From Paraburkholderia xenovorans LB400 (GTDB taxonomy: Bacteria > Pseudomonadota > Gammaproteobacteria > Burkholderiales > Burkholderiaceae): 64,000 nt of DNA. The position numbers and the translations under genes are program-made. Position 1 is the first letter of the stretch. The number at the start of each line of letters is the position of its first letter. The stretch is from NCBI RefSeq assembly GCF_000013645.1, contig NC_007951.1, positions 2,418,001 through 2,482,000 of the forward strand. The letters run 5' to 3'. Under the pieces are notes generated by a model. The model saw only the letters and a list, made by a program, of their open reading frames with translations. It searched no databases and was not told the DNA's origin. Below are positions 8,769-18,232 of this stretch, piece after piece.

Positions 8769-9872
8769 GTGACACTCCATCGGTGGTGAAAACGTTTTTG
8801 GTGGTTCATGCGCGCGGGCGTCAGCGATATCCGGGACCCTCGGCAACGCCCATTATGGCAAATGCTGTCTGCCAGAACGGCCGGAACGGCAATCCGGTTG
8901 ACAGATGCTCACGCTGGTTTTCCCTGACGGGGAGGGCAGCGAATACGTATTGGAGAATGAAAGGGCAATGGCGATCGTAGCGAATTATGTTATGCAATCC
9001 AGATTAAATGTGCGAGGCGGATTCAAACGGAATTAGCGCGAGGAAATGCGCCGGTCACGTGAAAAAATAAAACATGCATTGGGCATTGCTGCGGATGCAA
9101 CTGAATAGTAAATCGGAAGTAAATTCCATAAGCTGTCGTTTAGGTAACATTGACCACAACGCATGCCGGCAGTTCGCCGCCGTCCGCTCACGGAAGGCCG
9201 GCGGCCACTTCGCAACACGCTGCGGGGCGAGGGAAGGGATGGCGGCAGTCTTTAAAAATGCATGAAACCAGTGAGATGAAACCAGGTCTACTGAGCGTAT
9301 CGGCGCGGCATTGAGCGGCGGACTCAGGCGCTTTTGGCTGGCGTCACCGGGCCGGATGGGCGGCGCCATTCTCCGCACGGTGATGCGCAGCACATAGACC
9401 ATCAATCATTGCTTCCTGCTTGCCGGCATTCGTCCAGGCGCTTGCCGGGGTGACCAGAATTCATGCCTCGAAGACGGTGGGATTCGTTAAAGCCAATTCG
9501 CCGTCGATATCCCATTGTTGTGCGCTGCAATAGCGTAATTTTTCAGCAAGAACCAACCGGACTTGTGTGACGGCAATGCGAGAAAAGACGCAGCAAAAAG
9601 GACAAGTTTGTTTCTATCCGTAACACTTGTCTCACGCATATTCACGGAAACCCTGGGGATGGTATGCTTCGTGCACAATTCTCCCATGCACGAGTGAGAC
9701 CACGTTTTGTGCTTCGCAATAGGGATAAACCGCACTAAGACAGGGCGGGTTTGACCGGCAGACAGAACGTACAAGACATATTTGTGCAACCGCGGGCTGC
9801 ACACGGATCGTGAAAGTTGAATCCGTGGCGTCCCAAAGCCGCGGCCCGGCCAGGCTGCGTGGAGAAAATCCA
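8769..9872. other. 1.1-kb stretch with no convincing gene
   Basis: Several open frames exist on both strands, but none has a plausible ribosome site plus protein-like composition. GC content falls visibly at about 8980-9160 and 9480-9720, unlike the flanking genes, so it resembles an old insertion scar or regulatory spacer. The last 200 bases presumably carry the promoter of the gene starting at 9873. No inverted repeats of an insertion sequence were found by eye. Confidence 0.35.
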
Positions 9873-11078
9873 ATGTTTTTCGATGAGCTAAGCAATGACG
9901 AATGGGCGCTGCTGGCAGCGCTTGTCTCAGATGAGCCGGCCGTCCGTCTAAATCGACGCGGCCGGCCGCGCGCCGAACCACGCATCGTGGCGAATGCCGT
10001 GTTGTGGATACTCACAACCGGCGAGCCCTGGTCGAAACTGCCCGGCCGCTATCCGTCGGGTCCCACTTGCCGGCGCCGTTTTGAAGAGTGGCAGTTGAAC
10101 GGCACGCTCCTCGAGATGGTTCGGCTGCTGTCGCAAACCGGGCGCACCTTTGCGTACGTCCCCCAGCCGGCGCCGCCCGTCGCGGCCAAACCTGCGGCAC
10201 CGGTAGCGGAAAGCCCGCGCGCGCGCGACGAAACGCTGCGCGGCGTGTCCTGGAGAAGTCCCGAGTCGTGGCAGGCGCCCGGCGTGTCCAACAGCCTGAG
10301 CCACTGGCGTTCGGCCGATCCGATTGCGGACATTACCCGTCAGTTGTCAGGAGCAGCGCACGTCGCGCCAGACGTGCCGCCGGTATCGCGCGCGCCGGCC
10401 GCACCCGCACGATATGTCGATGTCGCGAGCCCGCACGCGTTTCGTCCGGACGAAGCGGGAGCGGTCAATGCGGCCATGCATGGTCTGAATTCCGCTGTCG
10501 CGACGGCGCGCGCCACACCCGCGCCCGACGACCGGCGCAGCCCGCTGTCATTGAGCCTCGCGCCACGCGGCACGGAAATCGCCGATCGTGGCTACGTGAT
10601 TTACGTCGCGGCGGAGCGGGTGCCGAACGCCATGTTTCGCGCATGGGCGGAAATCATGAAGGACGGCAAACGCGTCGAGCGTTCCGGTCTCGTCGGCCCG
10701 CGCTTTGCGGATGCGGATGCGGCGGAGCACTACGCGCTCGACTGGGCGCGGCAGTGGATTGATCGCGAATGCCTCACGCTGGCGGCAGCAGCAGAATCCG
10801 CGGCTGCGGCTCGTGCATCGACGCAAGCATCGACTCAGGCATCGGCGCATGTTTCACCAACTCCGGTGCCCACGGCGGCTCGTCCGCTGCCTGCCTTGCG
10901 CCACGTGCCCGAACCGGTCGCGGCCAGTCACGGCGCACCTTTGCATGGACCGCTGAACGCGTTTCGTGGTCCGCTGCGCCGTTATCCCAGCGAGCCGGCT
11001 ACTGTCAACGCCGCGACCGAGAGCAGTGCATCGGATCGTTTTACGTCGTACCCAGAACTCATCTCCCACGCAGGGTGA
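9873..11078 (+). CDS. Protein with IS5-type transposase N-terminal domain and a novel C-terminal domain
   Basis: This 401-residue protein starts with a short region (about 1-95) matching the DUF4096/IS5-type transposase N-terminal domain: LSNDEWALLAALV, GRPRAEPRIVANAVLWIL, TGEPWSKLPGRYPSGPTCRRRFEEW. There is no DDE catalytic domain. Instead there is a Pro/Ala-rich linker and a separate segment (about 235-305; YVIYVAAERVPNAMFRAWAEI ... FADADAAEHYALDWARQWID) that looks like a small alpha/beta domain, then another Ala-rich tail. GGAGAAA precedes the ATG by eight bases; a GTG at 9810 is an alternative. The DNA-binding half and loss of catalysis suggest a domesticated DNA-binding protein next to the exopolysaccharide locus. 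That is inference. Confidence 0.6.
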   Translation: MFFDELSNDEWALLAALVSDEPAVRLNRRGRPRAEPRIVANAVLWILTTGEPWSKLPGRYPSGPTCRRRFEEWQLNGTLLEMVRLLSQTGRTFAYVPQPAPPVAAKPAAPVAESPRARDETLRGVSWRSPESWQAPGVSNSLSHWRSADPIADITRQLSGAAHVAPDVPPVSRAPAAPARYVDVASPHAFRPDEAGAVNAAMHGLNSAVATARATPAPDDRRSPLSLSLAPRGTEIADRGYVIYVAAERVPNAMFRAWAEIMKDGKRVERSGLVGPRFADADAAEHYALDWARQWIDRECLTLAAAAESAAAARASTQASTQASAHVSPTPVPTAARPLPALRHVPEPVAASHGAPLHGPLNAFRGPLRRYPSEPATVNAATESSASDRFTSYPELISHAG

Positions 11079-11207
11079 GCACGGCAGTTCCCCGCGGCCG
11101 GTAGGAGCAACCGCCGCAGGTTCCCGCTTCATTCGTTGTGATTCACTGGTGATGTCAGAAGGACGCCGTTCGCCGACGCCCGTTGATCGACGCTTGCTGG
11201 TGACTTG

Positions 11208-12761
11208 TCACTGGCGTCCGTAAGTGTCGTCGAAGCGCACGATATCGTCTTCGCCGAGATACGAACCGGACTGGACCTCGATCATTTCGAGCGGTATCTT
11301 GCCCGGATTTTCGAGCCGGTGAGTGACACCCAGCGGAATATAAGCCGATTCGTTTTCGGAGACGATAAAGCGCTCTTCACCCCGCGTGACGAGCGCCGTG
11401 CCGCGCACGACGATCCAGTGTTCGGCGCGGTGATGATGCATTTGCAGCGAGAGCCGCGCACCGGGTTTCACCACGATCCGCTTGACCTGGAAACGCTCGC
11501 CGGTGTCGACGGAATCGTAATTACCCCACGGACGATGCACCTTGCGATGGTTGGCCGCTTCCAGCCCGCCGTCGCTGCGAATCCGGCCCACGATCTTCTT
11601 CACGTCCTGCACGCGCGACTTGTCGGCGACCAGAATGGCGTCGGCCGTTTCCACCACCACCAGGTCCTGCGTGCCCACGCAGGCAATCAGGCGTCCTTCC
11701 GAATGCGCGAAGGTCGAGACGGCGCCTTCGAACATCACACGGCCGCGCCCCACGTTCTGGTCGGCGTCCTTGTCCGAGATGTCCCAGATCGCGTCCCACG
11801 AACCCACGTCGGACCAGCCGGCCTGCAACGGCACGACGATGCCGGTGGCCGCGCTCTGATCGGTGCCGAGCTGTTCCATCACCGCGTAGTCGATCGAATT
11901 GGACGGCGAGGCGCTGAACGCGTCGCGCTGCAGGCGGAAGAAGTCGCCATCCGCCTTGCCGCCCGCGAAGGCCGCGTCGCACGCTTCGTAAATGGCCGGC
12001 TGGAAATAGCGGATCGCCTTCAGCCAGGTCGACGCGCGCATGATGAAAATACCGCTATTCCACCAGTACTCCTGCGATTCGATATACCGCTGCGCCAGCT
12101 CCAGATGCGGCTTCTCGACGAAGCGATCGAGCTTGTGCGCGCCGATCCTGCCGGCGGCTTGCGTGCCGGCCTGCTGCATATCATTAGTCGTGCCAAGCGC
12201 TGCGCCGATGCGAATGTAGCCATAGCCCGTTTCCGCGCGCGTCGGCACGATACCCATCGTGACGATATGCCCGGCTGCCGCATGCTGCACGCCGGTCGCC
12301 ACTGCCGCATGAAATCCGGCGATGTCCGTGACCGCATGATCGGCGGGCATCACCACCATGATGCCGTCTTCGTCTTGCGCGGCGACCGAGAGGGCGGCCA
12401 CCGTGAGCGCCGGCGCCGTGTCGCGTCCGGTGGGTTCGAGAATCAGCCGGGTCGGCTTGCCGCTCGTGCGCAATTGCTCGGCGGTGGTGAAGCGCTGCTC
12501 TTCATTGGCCACCACGATGAGTTGCTCGGTGAGCGGATAGCCGGCTTCGAGTCCTTCGAGACGGCGCGTGGTGGACTGCAGCAGCGAATCGTCGCCGAGC
12601 AGGCCGATGAGCTGCTTCGGGTGCTGTTCGCGCGACATCGGCCATAACCGCGTGCCGGAGCCGCCCGCCAGAATCACAGGATGAACCTTGAGCTTGACGT
12701 TCAGGGACTTGACTTGCGTGGACCGGGTGTCGGCAGACGTGGCCGTAACCGGAGCTGTCAT
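11208..12761 (-). CDS. bceA: Mannose-1-phosphate guanylyltransferase / mannose-6-phosphate isomerase
   Basis: This 517-residue bifunctional cytoplasmic enzyme supplies GDP-mannose. The N-terminal nucleotidyltransferase has the signature HPVILAGGSGTRLWPMSREQHPKQ (about residues 27-50) and FVEKPHLE. The C-terminal type II isomerase cupin carries HRPWGNYDSVD and a metal-binding LQMHHHRAEHWIVVRGTA segment. It is divergent from bceB across a 635-base AT-rich region. The arrangement fits the cepacian locus of Burkholderia, where this activity is BceA. GDP-mannose also feeds bceN for GDP-rhamnose. About 30 residues precede the usual AlgA/ManC N-terminus, so a later start is possible, but none is clearly better. 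Confidence 0.92.
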   Translation of the reverse strand: MTAPVTATSADTRSTQVKSLNVKLKVHPVILAGGSGTRLWPMSREQHPKQLIGLLGDDSLLQSTTRRLEGLEAGYPLTEQLIVVANEEQRFTTAEQLRTSGKPTRLILEPTGRDTAPALTVAALSVAAQDEDGIMVVMPADHAVTDIAGFHAAVATGVQHAAAGHIVTMGIVPTRAETGYGYIRIGAALGTTNDMQQAGTQAAGRIGAHKLDRFVEKPHLELAQRYIESQEYWWNSGIFIMRASTWLKAIRYFQPAIYEACDAAFAGGKADGDFFRLQRDAFSASPSNSIDYAVMEQLGTDQSAATGIVVPLQAGWSDVGSWDAIWDISDKDADQNVGRGRVMFEGAVSTFAHSEGRLIACVGTQDLVVVETADAILVADKSRVQDVKKIVGRIRSDGGLEAANHRKVHRPWGNYDSVDTGERFQVKRIVVKPGARLSLQMHHHRAEHWIVVRGTALVTRGEERFIVSENESAYIPLGVTHRLENPGKIPLEMIEVQSGSYLGEDDIVRFDDTYGRQ

Positions 12762-13396
12762 GATGGACTCCTCGAGGCTGGGTGAATGCCTCGATTTTTA
12801 TCACGAACCCGGGAATCAATAAAAGCGCGTTAAATGGAAACTATATAAAGCGATCAATAAAATTATCCATTTCATGAAGAAAAAATGTCTCGCCAATTTT
12901 TTAAAAAGAAAAATTACGCGAAAAAAATCACGGGCTATTTTTTTATCGCCGTCCGGATCGCAGAATGATCGCGGAGACTGTGGCGTAAGCTTCGTAGGAA
13001 AACGATCGGACGACGCCGGATCGGCCTGTGGAAAGGCGTTCTGGCTGATGAAAAAACACCGGAAACGGTAAAAAATGCCGAACAAAATTCAGAAAAAATG
13101 CCGAAACATTGACCGATACAATTTGAGATATTTTGCGGTCTTGCAGTGGGAATTTTAATATCGCTTTATCTATACCTGTACAAGGGTATTCACTCATTCC
13201 GGCACACATTTCCTGATCCGGTCGTTCAGGCGATCTTTTCGATTGGGAAACAGAAGGGCAATTAGCACCGCTTCGAACAGTTTCGCGTCGCGCATGGAAT
13301 GGCATGACGCGGATAGCGGCGTTGTGCGTCCCATCGCCGGAGTGGATTTCAACCAACCAACGGATGGCACTTGACTGACGAACTGAGGGGCAGCGC
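12762..13396. promoter_or_regulatory. Divergent AT-rich control region between bceA and bceB
   Basis: The 635 bases between the two divergent exopolysaccharide transcription units contain a markedly AT-rich core (about 12815-12950 and 13050-13180) in an otherwise GC-rich genome, with many A and T tracts. Such islands are typical of promoters bound by H-NS-like proteins. A 13-bp direct repeat lies at 13070-13105. The bceB end has a GAGGGG ribosome site. No firm -35/-10 pair can be assigned by eye. A 65-codon Lys/Arg-rich frame here is considered spurious. Confidence 0.55.
13070..13105. repeat. Direct repeat AAAAAATGCCGAA, 23-bp period
   Basis: The 13-mer AAAAAATGCCGAA occurs at 13070-13082 and again at 13093-13105. 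The 23-bp offset is about two helical turns, and the repeat sits in the bceA/bceB control region. The arrangement suggests a tandem protein-binding site, but no regulator is known from the sequence. Confidence 0.5.
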
Positions 13397-14794
13397 ATGC
13401 TGAGCGTTCTATCGAGAATCATCGACATCGCCATGGTCGCGCTCGGTGCCGCCATTGCGGCGGCCGTGCACAGCGGGAAAGCCGTGTGGCTGGACGACAT
13501 GCAAAGCGTCTCGCTCGCGTTCGACTGCCTGCTGGTGGTGGTATTTTTCCCGGCGCTCGGGATCTATCAGTCGTGGCGCGGCAAGCCGCTGTACGACCTG
13601 CTGTGCCGCGTGGCGGGCGGCTGGCTGCTGGTGGAAGTCACCGGCGTGCTGATCAGCTTCAGCCTGCACCGCTCGGACAGCCTGTCGCGGTTGTGGCTCG
13701 TTTATTGGGCTGCGGCCACGATCGTGCTGCTGATCGTCACCAAGGTGATCGTCTATTCGATCCTGCGCGGACTGCGCCGCGAAGGCTTCAATCAGCGCGC
13801 GGTGGCGATCGTGGGCGGTGCGCCGTACGGGCGCTTTCTGATCCAGCAGATGCGCAGCCGTCCGGATGCGGGCTTCAGCCCCGTCGTCGTGTTCGACGAG
13901 GACGGCACCATCAATCCGTATGAGGACCCCGACGCGGGCGAGGCGATCGAAGGCGTGCCAGTCGAGCGCGACTATCAGCGCATGCTGCACCTCGTGCGCC
14001 AGCGCGCGATCCGCGAGTTGTGGCTTGCGCTGCCGATCTCGAAGGAGAAAGCGATTCACCGCTTCGTGATGGATTTGCGCAACGACTTCGTGAACATCCG
14101 CTTCATTCCCGACGTGCGCAGCCTCACGCTCTTCAATCAGCCAATGGTCGATCTGCTCGGCGTGCCGGCGATCAACCTCGCCGCTTCGCCGATCACCGAT
14201 CTGCGCGTGCTGCCCAAGCGCGTGTTCGACCGCCTGTTCGCGCTCGCCGCGTTGACCGCGCTCGCGCCGGTGATGGTCGTGATCGCGGTGATGGTCAAGC
14301 TGAGCTCGCCCGGTCCGGTGTTCTTCCGGCAGAAGCGCAAGGGTATCGACGGCAACCAGTTCGAGATCTACAAGTTCCGCTCGATGAAGATCCACCACGA
14401 AGAGGCCGGCAAGATCACCCAGGCCACGCGGCGCGATCCGCGCATCACCGCGGTCGGCGCGTTCCTGCGGCGCACCAGCCTCGACGAGTTGCCGCAGTTC
14501 ATCAACGTGCTGCGCGGCGAGATGTCGGTGGTGGGTCCACGTCCGCACGCGCTCGAACACGACGACATCTACAAGGATCTGGTGAAGGGCTACATGCACC
14601 GCTACCGGATCAAGCCGGGCATTACCGGGTGGGCGCAGATCAACGGCTATCGCGGCGAAACCGATCGCATCGAAAAGATGATGGGCCGCGTCAAGCTCGA
14701 TCTGTACTACATGCAGCACTGGACCTTCTGGCTCGACATCAAGATCGTCGTGCTAACGCTGTGGAAGGGCTTTGTGGGCAGCAATGCTTATTGA
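13397..14794 (+). CDS. bceB: Undecaprenyl-phosphate glucose-1-phosphate transferase
   Basis: This 465-residue inner-membrane enzyme begins repeat-unit assembly by moving glucose-1-phosphate from UDP-glucose to undecaprenyl phosphate. The N-terminal part has four or five hydrophobic segments and a CoA-binding-like domain (about 135-245). The C-terminal bac_transf domain starts near residue 273 with [20 protein letters not shown]. It continues with [46 protein letters not shown] and [16 protein letters not shown], the hallmark of WcaJ/GumD-type enzymes. It is the first gene of the rightward operon. The family gives the function clearly; the BceB name follows the locus order. Confidence 0.93.
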   Translation: MLSVLSRIIDIAMVALGAAIAAAVHSGKAVWLDDMQSVSLAFDCLLVVVFFPALGIYQSWRGKPLYDLLCRVAGGWLLVEVTGVLISFSLHRSDSLSRLWLVYWAAATIVLLIVTKVIVYSILRGLRREGFNQRAVAIVGGAPYGRFLIQQMRSRPDAGFSPVVVFDEDGTINPYEDPDAGEAIEGVPVERDYQRMLHLVRQRAIRELWLALPISKEKAIHRFVMDLRNDFVNIRFIPDVRSLTLFNQPMVDLLGVPAINLAASPITDLRVLPKRVFDRLFALAALTALAPVMVVIAVMVKLSSPGPVFFRQKRKGIDGNQFEIYKFRSMKIHHEEAGKITQATRRDPRITAVGAFLRRTSLDELPQFINVLRGEMSVVGPRPHALEHDDIYKDLVKGYMHRYRIKPGITGWAQINGYRGETDRIEKMMGRVKLDLYYMQHWTFWLDIKIVVLTLWKGFVGSNAY

Positions 14795-14834
14795 CGGCCC
14801 CCACCTGTCGCTTGGCGCCAGCCCCCCGAGGGAT

Positions 14835-14899
14835 GCAAGAAAACCTGGGGCGGCCCGGCGTTTTCTTGCGGGCTTCGGTCACGCGTCATGTGACTTTTT
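14835..14899 (+). other. Intercistronic hairpins between bceB and bceC
   Basis: Two stem-loops lie in the 134-base gap. The first is a perfect 10-bp stem, GCAAGAAAAC (14835-14844) with GTTTTCTTGC (14860-14869), around a GC-rich 15-base loop. The second is a 5-bp stem, GTCAC/GTGAC (14878-14894), followed by five T residues, like a weak intrinsic terminator. They may stabilise a processed message or attenuate bceC and downstream genes relative to bceB. Confidence 0.5.
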
Positions 14900-14928
14900 A
14901 CTGGATTCAATTCTGCGAGGTGTAATAC

Positions 14929-16377
14929 ATGAACCTGACGATCATCGGTAGTGGCTACGTAGGCCTCGTGACAGGCGCGTGTCTGGCCGACATTGGCCAC
15001 GACGTGTTCTGTCTCGACGTCGATCAGCGCAAGATCGACGTGCTCAACAACGGCGGCGTGCCGATCCATGAACCGGGTCTGCAGGAGATCATCGCGCGCA
15101 ATCGCAAGGCCGGCCGCCTGAAGTTTTCGACCGACGTCGAAGCGGCGGTCGCGCACGGCGATATCCAGTTCATCGCGGTCGGCACGCCGTCCGACGAAGA
15201 CGGATCCGCCGACCTGCAATACGTGCTGGCCGCCGCGCGCAACATTGGCCGCCATATGACGGGCTTCAAGGTGATCGTCGACAAATCCACTGTGCCGGTC
15301 GGCACGGCCTCGCGCGTGCGTGACGTGATCGCTGCCGAACTGGCCGGCCGCAACGCTGCGCACATGTTCTCAGTGGTGTCGAATCCCGAGTTCTTGAAAG
15401 AGGGCGCGGCGGTGGAAGACTTCACGCGGCCCGATCGGATCGTGCTCGGTTGCGACGAAGACGTGCCGGGTGAAAAAGCGCGCGAGCTGATGAAGCGCCT
15501 CTACGCGCCGTTCAACCGCAATCGCGAACGCACGCTGTACATGGACGTGCGCTCGGCCGAATTCACCAAGTACGCGGCCAACGCCATGCTCGCCACGCGT
15601 ATTTCGTACATGAACGAACTCGCGAATCTGGCCGACCGCGTCGGTGCGGATATCGAGGCGGTGCGGCGCGGCATCGGGTCCGATCCGCGCATCGGCTACG
15701 ACTTCCTGTATGCCGGTTGCGGCTACGGCGGTTCGTGCTTTCCGAAGGACGTGCAGGCGCTGATCCGCACGGCCGCCGACCACAAGGCGAATCTGCGCAT
15801 TCTCGAAGCGGTGGAAGCGGTCAACGACACGCAGAAGCAGGTGCTCGCGCAGAAGATCGTCTCGCGTCTGGGCGAAGACCTGTCCGACCGCACCTTCGGC
15901 GTATGGGGCCTCGCCTTCAAGCCGAATACCGACGACATGCGCGAAGCGCCGAGCCGTCCGCTGATCGCCGAACTGCTGCGCCGCGGCGCCCGCGTGAAGG
16001 CATACGATCCGGTCGCGATCGACGAATCGAAGCGGGTGTTCGCGCTGGATCTGAAGGACGTGCCGCAGCAGCATGCGCGCCTGTCGTTCGTGAAGGAAGA
16101 GATGGAAGCCGCCGAAGGCGCGGATGCGCTGGTGATCCTCACCGAATGGAAGGTGTTCAAGAGCCCGGACTTCGATTCGCTCAAACGGATCCTCAGGACG
16201 CCGCTGATTTTCGACGGCCGCAACCTGTACGAGCCGGACGCGCTGCTCGAACTCGGTATCGAGTATCAGGCAATCGGCCGTCAGCACGCGCTGCGCAGCG
16301 CCCCGGCGAAGGTCGGCGCGAACGGCTTGCCGCTCGCGCATGTGCCGGCGCTGAATGCCGCCGGAGCCGGCCGCTGA
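14929..16377 (+). CDS. bceC: UDP-glucose 6-dehydrogenase
   Basis: This 482-residue cytoplasmic enzyme oxidises UDP-glucose to UDP-glucuronate with two NAD+. The N-terminal Rossmann motif is [20 protein letters not shown]. The catalytic cysteine lies in [18 protein letters not shown] (about residue 268), and the C-terminal domain has [19 protein letters not shown]-glucuronate supplies the glucuronic acid of cepacian. A GAGGTG site precedes the ATG. About 35 residues extend beyond the usual end of the family and look disordered. Gene order and function match BceC. Confidence 0.94.
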   Translation: MNLTIIGSGYVGLVTGACLADIGHDVFCLDVDQRKIDVLNNGGVPIHEPGLQEIIARNRKAGRLKFSTDVEAAVAHGDIQFIAVGTPSDEDGSADLQYVLAAARNIGRHMTGFKVIVDKSTVPVGTASRVRDVIAAELAGRNAAHMFSVVSNPEFLKEGAAVEDFTRPDRIVLGCDEDVPGEKARELMKRLYAPFNRNRERTLYMDVRSAEFTKYAANAMLATRISYMNELANLADRVGADIEAVRRGIGSDPRIGYDFLYAGCGYGGSCFPKDVQALIRTAADHKANLRILEAVEAVNDTQKQVLAQKIVSRLGEDLSDRTFGVWGLAFKPNTDDMREAPSRPLIAELLRRGARVKAYDPVAIDESKRVFALDLKDVPQQHARLSFVKEEMEAAEGADALVILTEWKVFKSPDFDSLKRILRTPLIFDGRNLYEPDALLELGIEYQAIGRQHALRSAPAKVGANGLPLAHVPALNAAGAGR

Positions 16378-16454
16378 GCTGCCGCCGGAGCGCCGCCATT
16401 GCACCGTCAAGCACCCGCTCAGCCGCCGTCACGCGCCTCATCACGGAGCCCGCC

Positions 16455-16910
16455 ATGTTTGCCAATGTTCTGATCGTCTGCCACGCCAACGTGTGCCGTT
16501 CGCCTGCCGCCGAAATGCTGTTCAAGGCGCGGCAACGGGCGGCGTCGCGTTCGCACGCGGAGCCGATCGCGTTTCATTCGGCGGGTCTGCGTGCCGTGAA
16601 CGGTCACGGCATGGACCCCGTGATGCGGCGCCTGCTCGCCGAGCAGGGCGTCGCCTCGGGCATCCACTACGCGCGGCGTCTGGACCGGCAACTCGTGCGC
16701 AGCGCCGATCTGGTGCTGGTCACCGAGCGCGCGCAGGTGAGCGACGTCGAAGCACTCGATCCGGCTTCGCGCGGCAAGGTCTATCCGCTCGGCAAGTGGG
16801 AAGCGGATTCCGACGTCGCCGATCCGCACGGCGGGGCGGAAACCGCTTATAGGGAGAGTCTCGTGCTCATCGAACATCTGGTCATGGGATGGCTGAAAAA
16901 AATATGCTGA
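16455..16910 (+). CDS. bceD: Low-molecular-weight protein-tyrosine phosphatase
   Basis: This 151-residue cytoplasmic phosphatase has the CX5R(S) loop near the N-terminus (VCHANVCRSPAAEML, Cys about residue 9) and the C-terminal general-acid segment DVADPHGG. This is the Wzb/BceD type, which removes phosphate from the tyrosine kinase that controls polymer export (here bceF). The start is the ATG at 16455, which begins the canonical beta strand FANVLIVCHANVCRS; the frame is open much further upstream. Its stop overlaps the first bases of bceE, suggesting coupled translation. Confidence 0.92.
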   Translation: MFANVLIVCHANVCRSPAAEMLFKARQRAASRSHAEPIAFHSAGLRAVNGHGMDPVMRRLLAEQGVASGIHYARRLDRQLVRSADLVLVTERAQVSDVEALDPASRGKVYPLGKWEADSDVADPHGGAETAYRESLVLIEHLVMGWLKKIC

Positions 16911-18133
16911 TGAAAAAACTCACTGCACACCCGTTCACGGACGGCAAGTCGACGAATTTCAGGTCCGGACTCGCCGCCACGCTTTTGCTGACGTCCTTTC
17001 TGTCGGCCTGCGCCACCGCACCTGGCAACTACCTCGATACCTCCCGTCTGAAAGACGACGGCCAGCACGACAGTCAACCCGCCGAAACCTATCCGGTCCA
17101 TCTCATCGACGCGAATGTCGTGACCGCGCAGGCGCAAGCCGCCGCGGCGAAGATCCAGGTACTGCCGACCTCCACCGTGAGCGACCCGTCGCAGTATGTG
17201 TACCGGCTCGCGCCGCAGGACATTCTCGGCATCACCGTGTGGGATCACCCGGAACTGACCACGCCGCAGGGCAGCACGCTGTCGGCGGGCGGCAACACCA
17301 CGCAGTCGATCGGCGGCGCGTTGCAGCAGCCGTACACGGCCGCGCTGCCGGGGCAGGCCGATCCGTACGGCCAGACCATTGCCGCCGACGGCACGATCTT
17401 TTTCCCGTTCGTCGGCCGCATTCGCGCCGCCGGCAAAACCGTCAGCGAGTTGCGCGATCAGTTGAGCACCGGACTCGTGCGCTATATCCGCAATCCGCAG
17501 GTGGACGTGCGCGTGCTGTCGTATCGCGGCCAGAAAGTGCAGGTGACCGGCGAAGTGAAGACGCCGGGCCCGCTCGCGGTGAGCGACGTGCCGCTCACGC
17601 TGGTCGACGCGATCACGCGTTCGGGCGGCACCAATGCGGACGCCGATATTCAGCGCGTGCGTCTCACGCGCAACAACAAGCTCTACATACTCGACGCCGA
17701 CCGCATGCTCGATCGCGGCGACACCACGCAGAACGTGATGCTGCAAAACGGCGACGTGATCAACGTACCGGACCGCACCGACAGCCGGATCTTCGTGATG
17801 GGCGAAGTGAAGACGCCGATCCAGCTGCCGATCATCAGGGGGCGCATGACGATCGCCGACGCGCTCACGCAGGCCGGCGGCATTCTCGACACGGACGCCA
17901 ATCCGCGTCAGATCTTCGTGATGCGCGGCATGAGAGATCACCCGACCACGCCGGACGTGTATCGCCTCGACATGACGCAGCCGGACGCCATCATGCTGTC
18001 CTCGCAATTCCAGTTGCAGCCGCTGGATGTCGTGTACGTGGGCACCGCTGCGTCGACCACCTTCAACCGTGTGTTGCAGCAGGTGCTGCCGACTGTGCAG
18101 ACGTTGTTCTACCTGAAACAGCTGACGCGCTGA
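16910..18133 (+). CDS. bceE: Outer-membrane polysaccharide export lipoprotein (Wza type)
   Basis: This protein of about 407 residues begins with a lipoprotein signal (hydrophobic run and lipobox FLSAC, Cys about residue 33). It is followed by a poly_export domain (YVYRLAPQDILGITVWDHPELT ... GQTIAADGTIFFPFVGRIRAAGKT) and two or more SLBB-like domains (VQVTGEVKTPGPLAV; IFVMGEVKTPIQLPI). It should form the outer-membrane channel for the finished polymer, working with bceF. Three in-frame ATGs (16889, 16904, 16910) are possible starts. The last overlaps the bceD stop as ATGA and gives a normal signal peptide; none has a strong ribosome site. Confidence 0.9.
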   Translation: MKKLTAHPFTDGKSTNFRSGLAATLLLTSFLSACATAPGNYLDTSRLKDDGQHDSQPAETYPVHLIDANVVTAQAQAAAAKIQVLPTSTVSDPSQYVYRLAPQDILGITVWDHPELTTPQGSTLSAGGNTTQSIGGALQQPYTAALPGQADPYGQTIAADGTIFFPFVGRIRAAGKTVSELRDQLSTGLVRYIRNPQVDVRVLSYRGQKVQVTGEVKTPGPLAVSDVPLTLVDAITRSGGTNADADIQRVRLTRNNKLYILDADRMLDRGDTTQNVMLQNGDVINVPDRTDSRIFVMGEVKTPIQLPIIRGRMTIADALTQAGGILDTDANPRQIFVMRGMRDHPTTPDVYRLDMTQPDAIMLSSQFQLQPLDVVYVGTAASTTFNRVLQQVLPTVQTLFYLKQLTR

Positions 18134-18156
18134 TCATCTGAACCGCTGTCGTCAGG

Positions 18157-18192
18157 CCCGCGCCGCGCCGCCCATCGGGGACGCGGCGCGGG
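18157..18192 (+). other. GC-rich hairpin between bceE and bceF
   Basis: A perfect 11-bp stem, CCCGCGCCGCG (18157-18167) with CGCGGCGCGGG (18182-18192), surrounds a loop that can itself pair CCC with GGG. No T-run follows, so it is unlikely to be an intrinsic terminator. It may protect the upstream message from 3' exonucleases or slow the ribosome-free polymerase. Confidence 0.5.
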
Positions 18193-18232
18193 ACCGAAGC
18201 AAACGCGATGTAACCGATACGGGAAGCGAATT

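Noticed and set aside
9873..11078. Reading this gene as a complete insertion sequence
   Set aside because: Only the N-terminal transposase domain is present. The DDE domain, terminal inverted repeats and target duplication are not seen.
12874..13071. 65-codon Lys/Arg-rich frame in the bceA/bceB spacer
   Set aside because: It arises from A-tracts in AT-rich promoter DNA and has no ribosome site.
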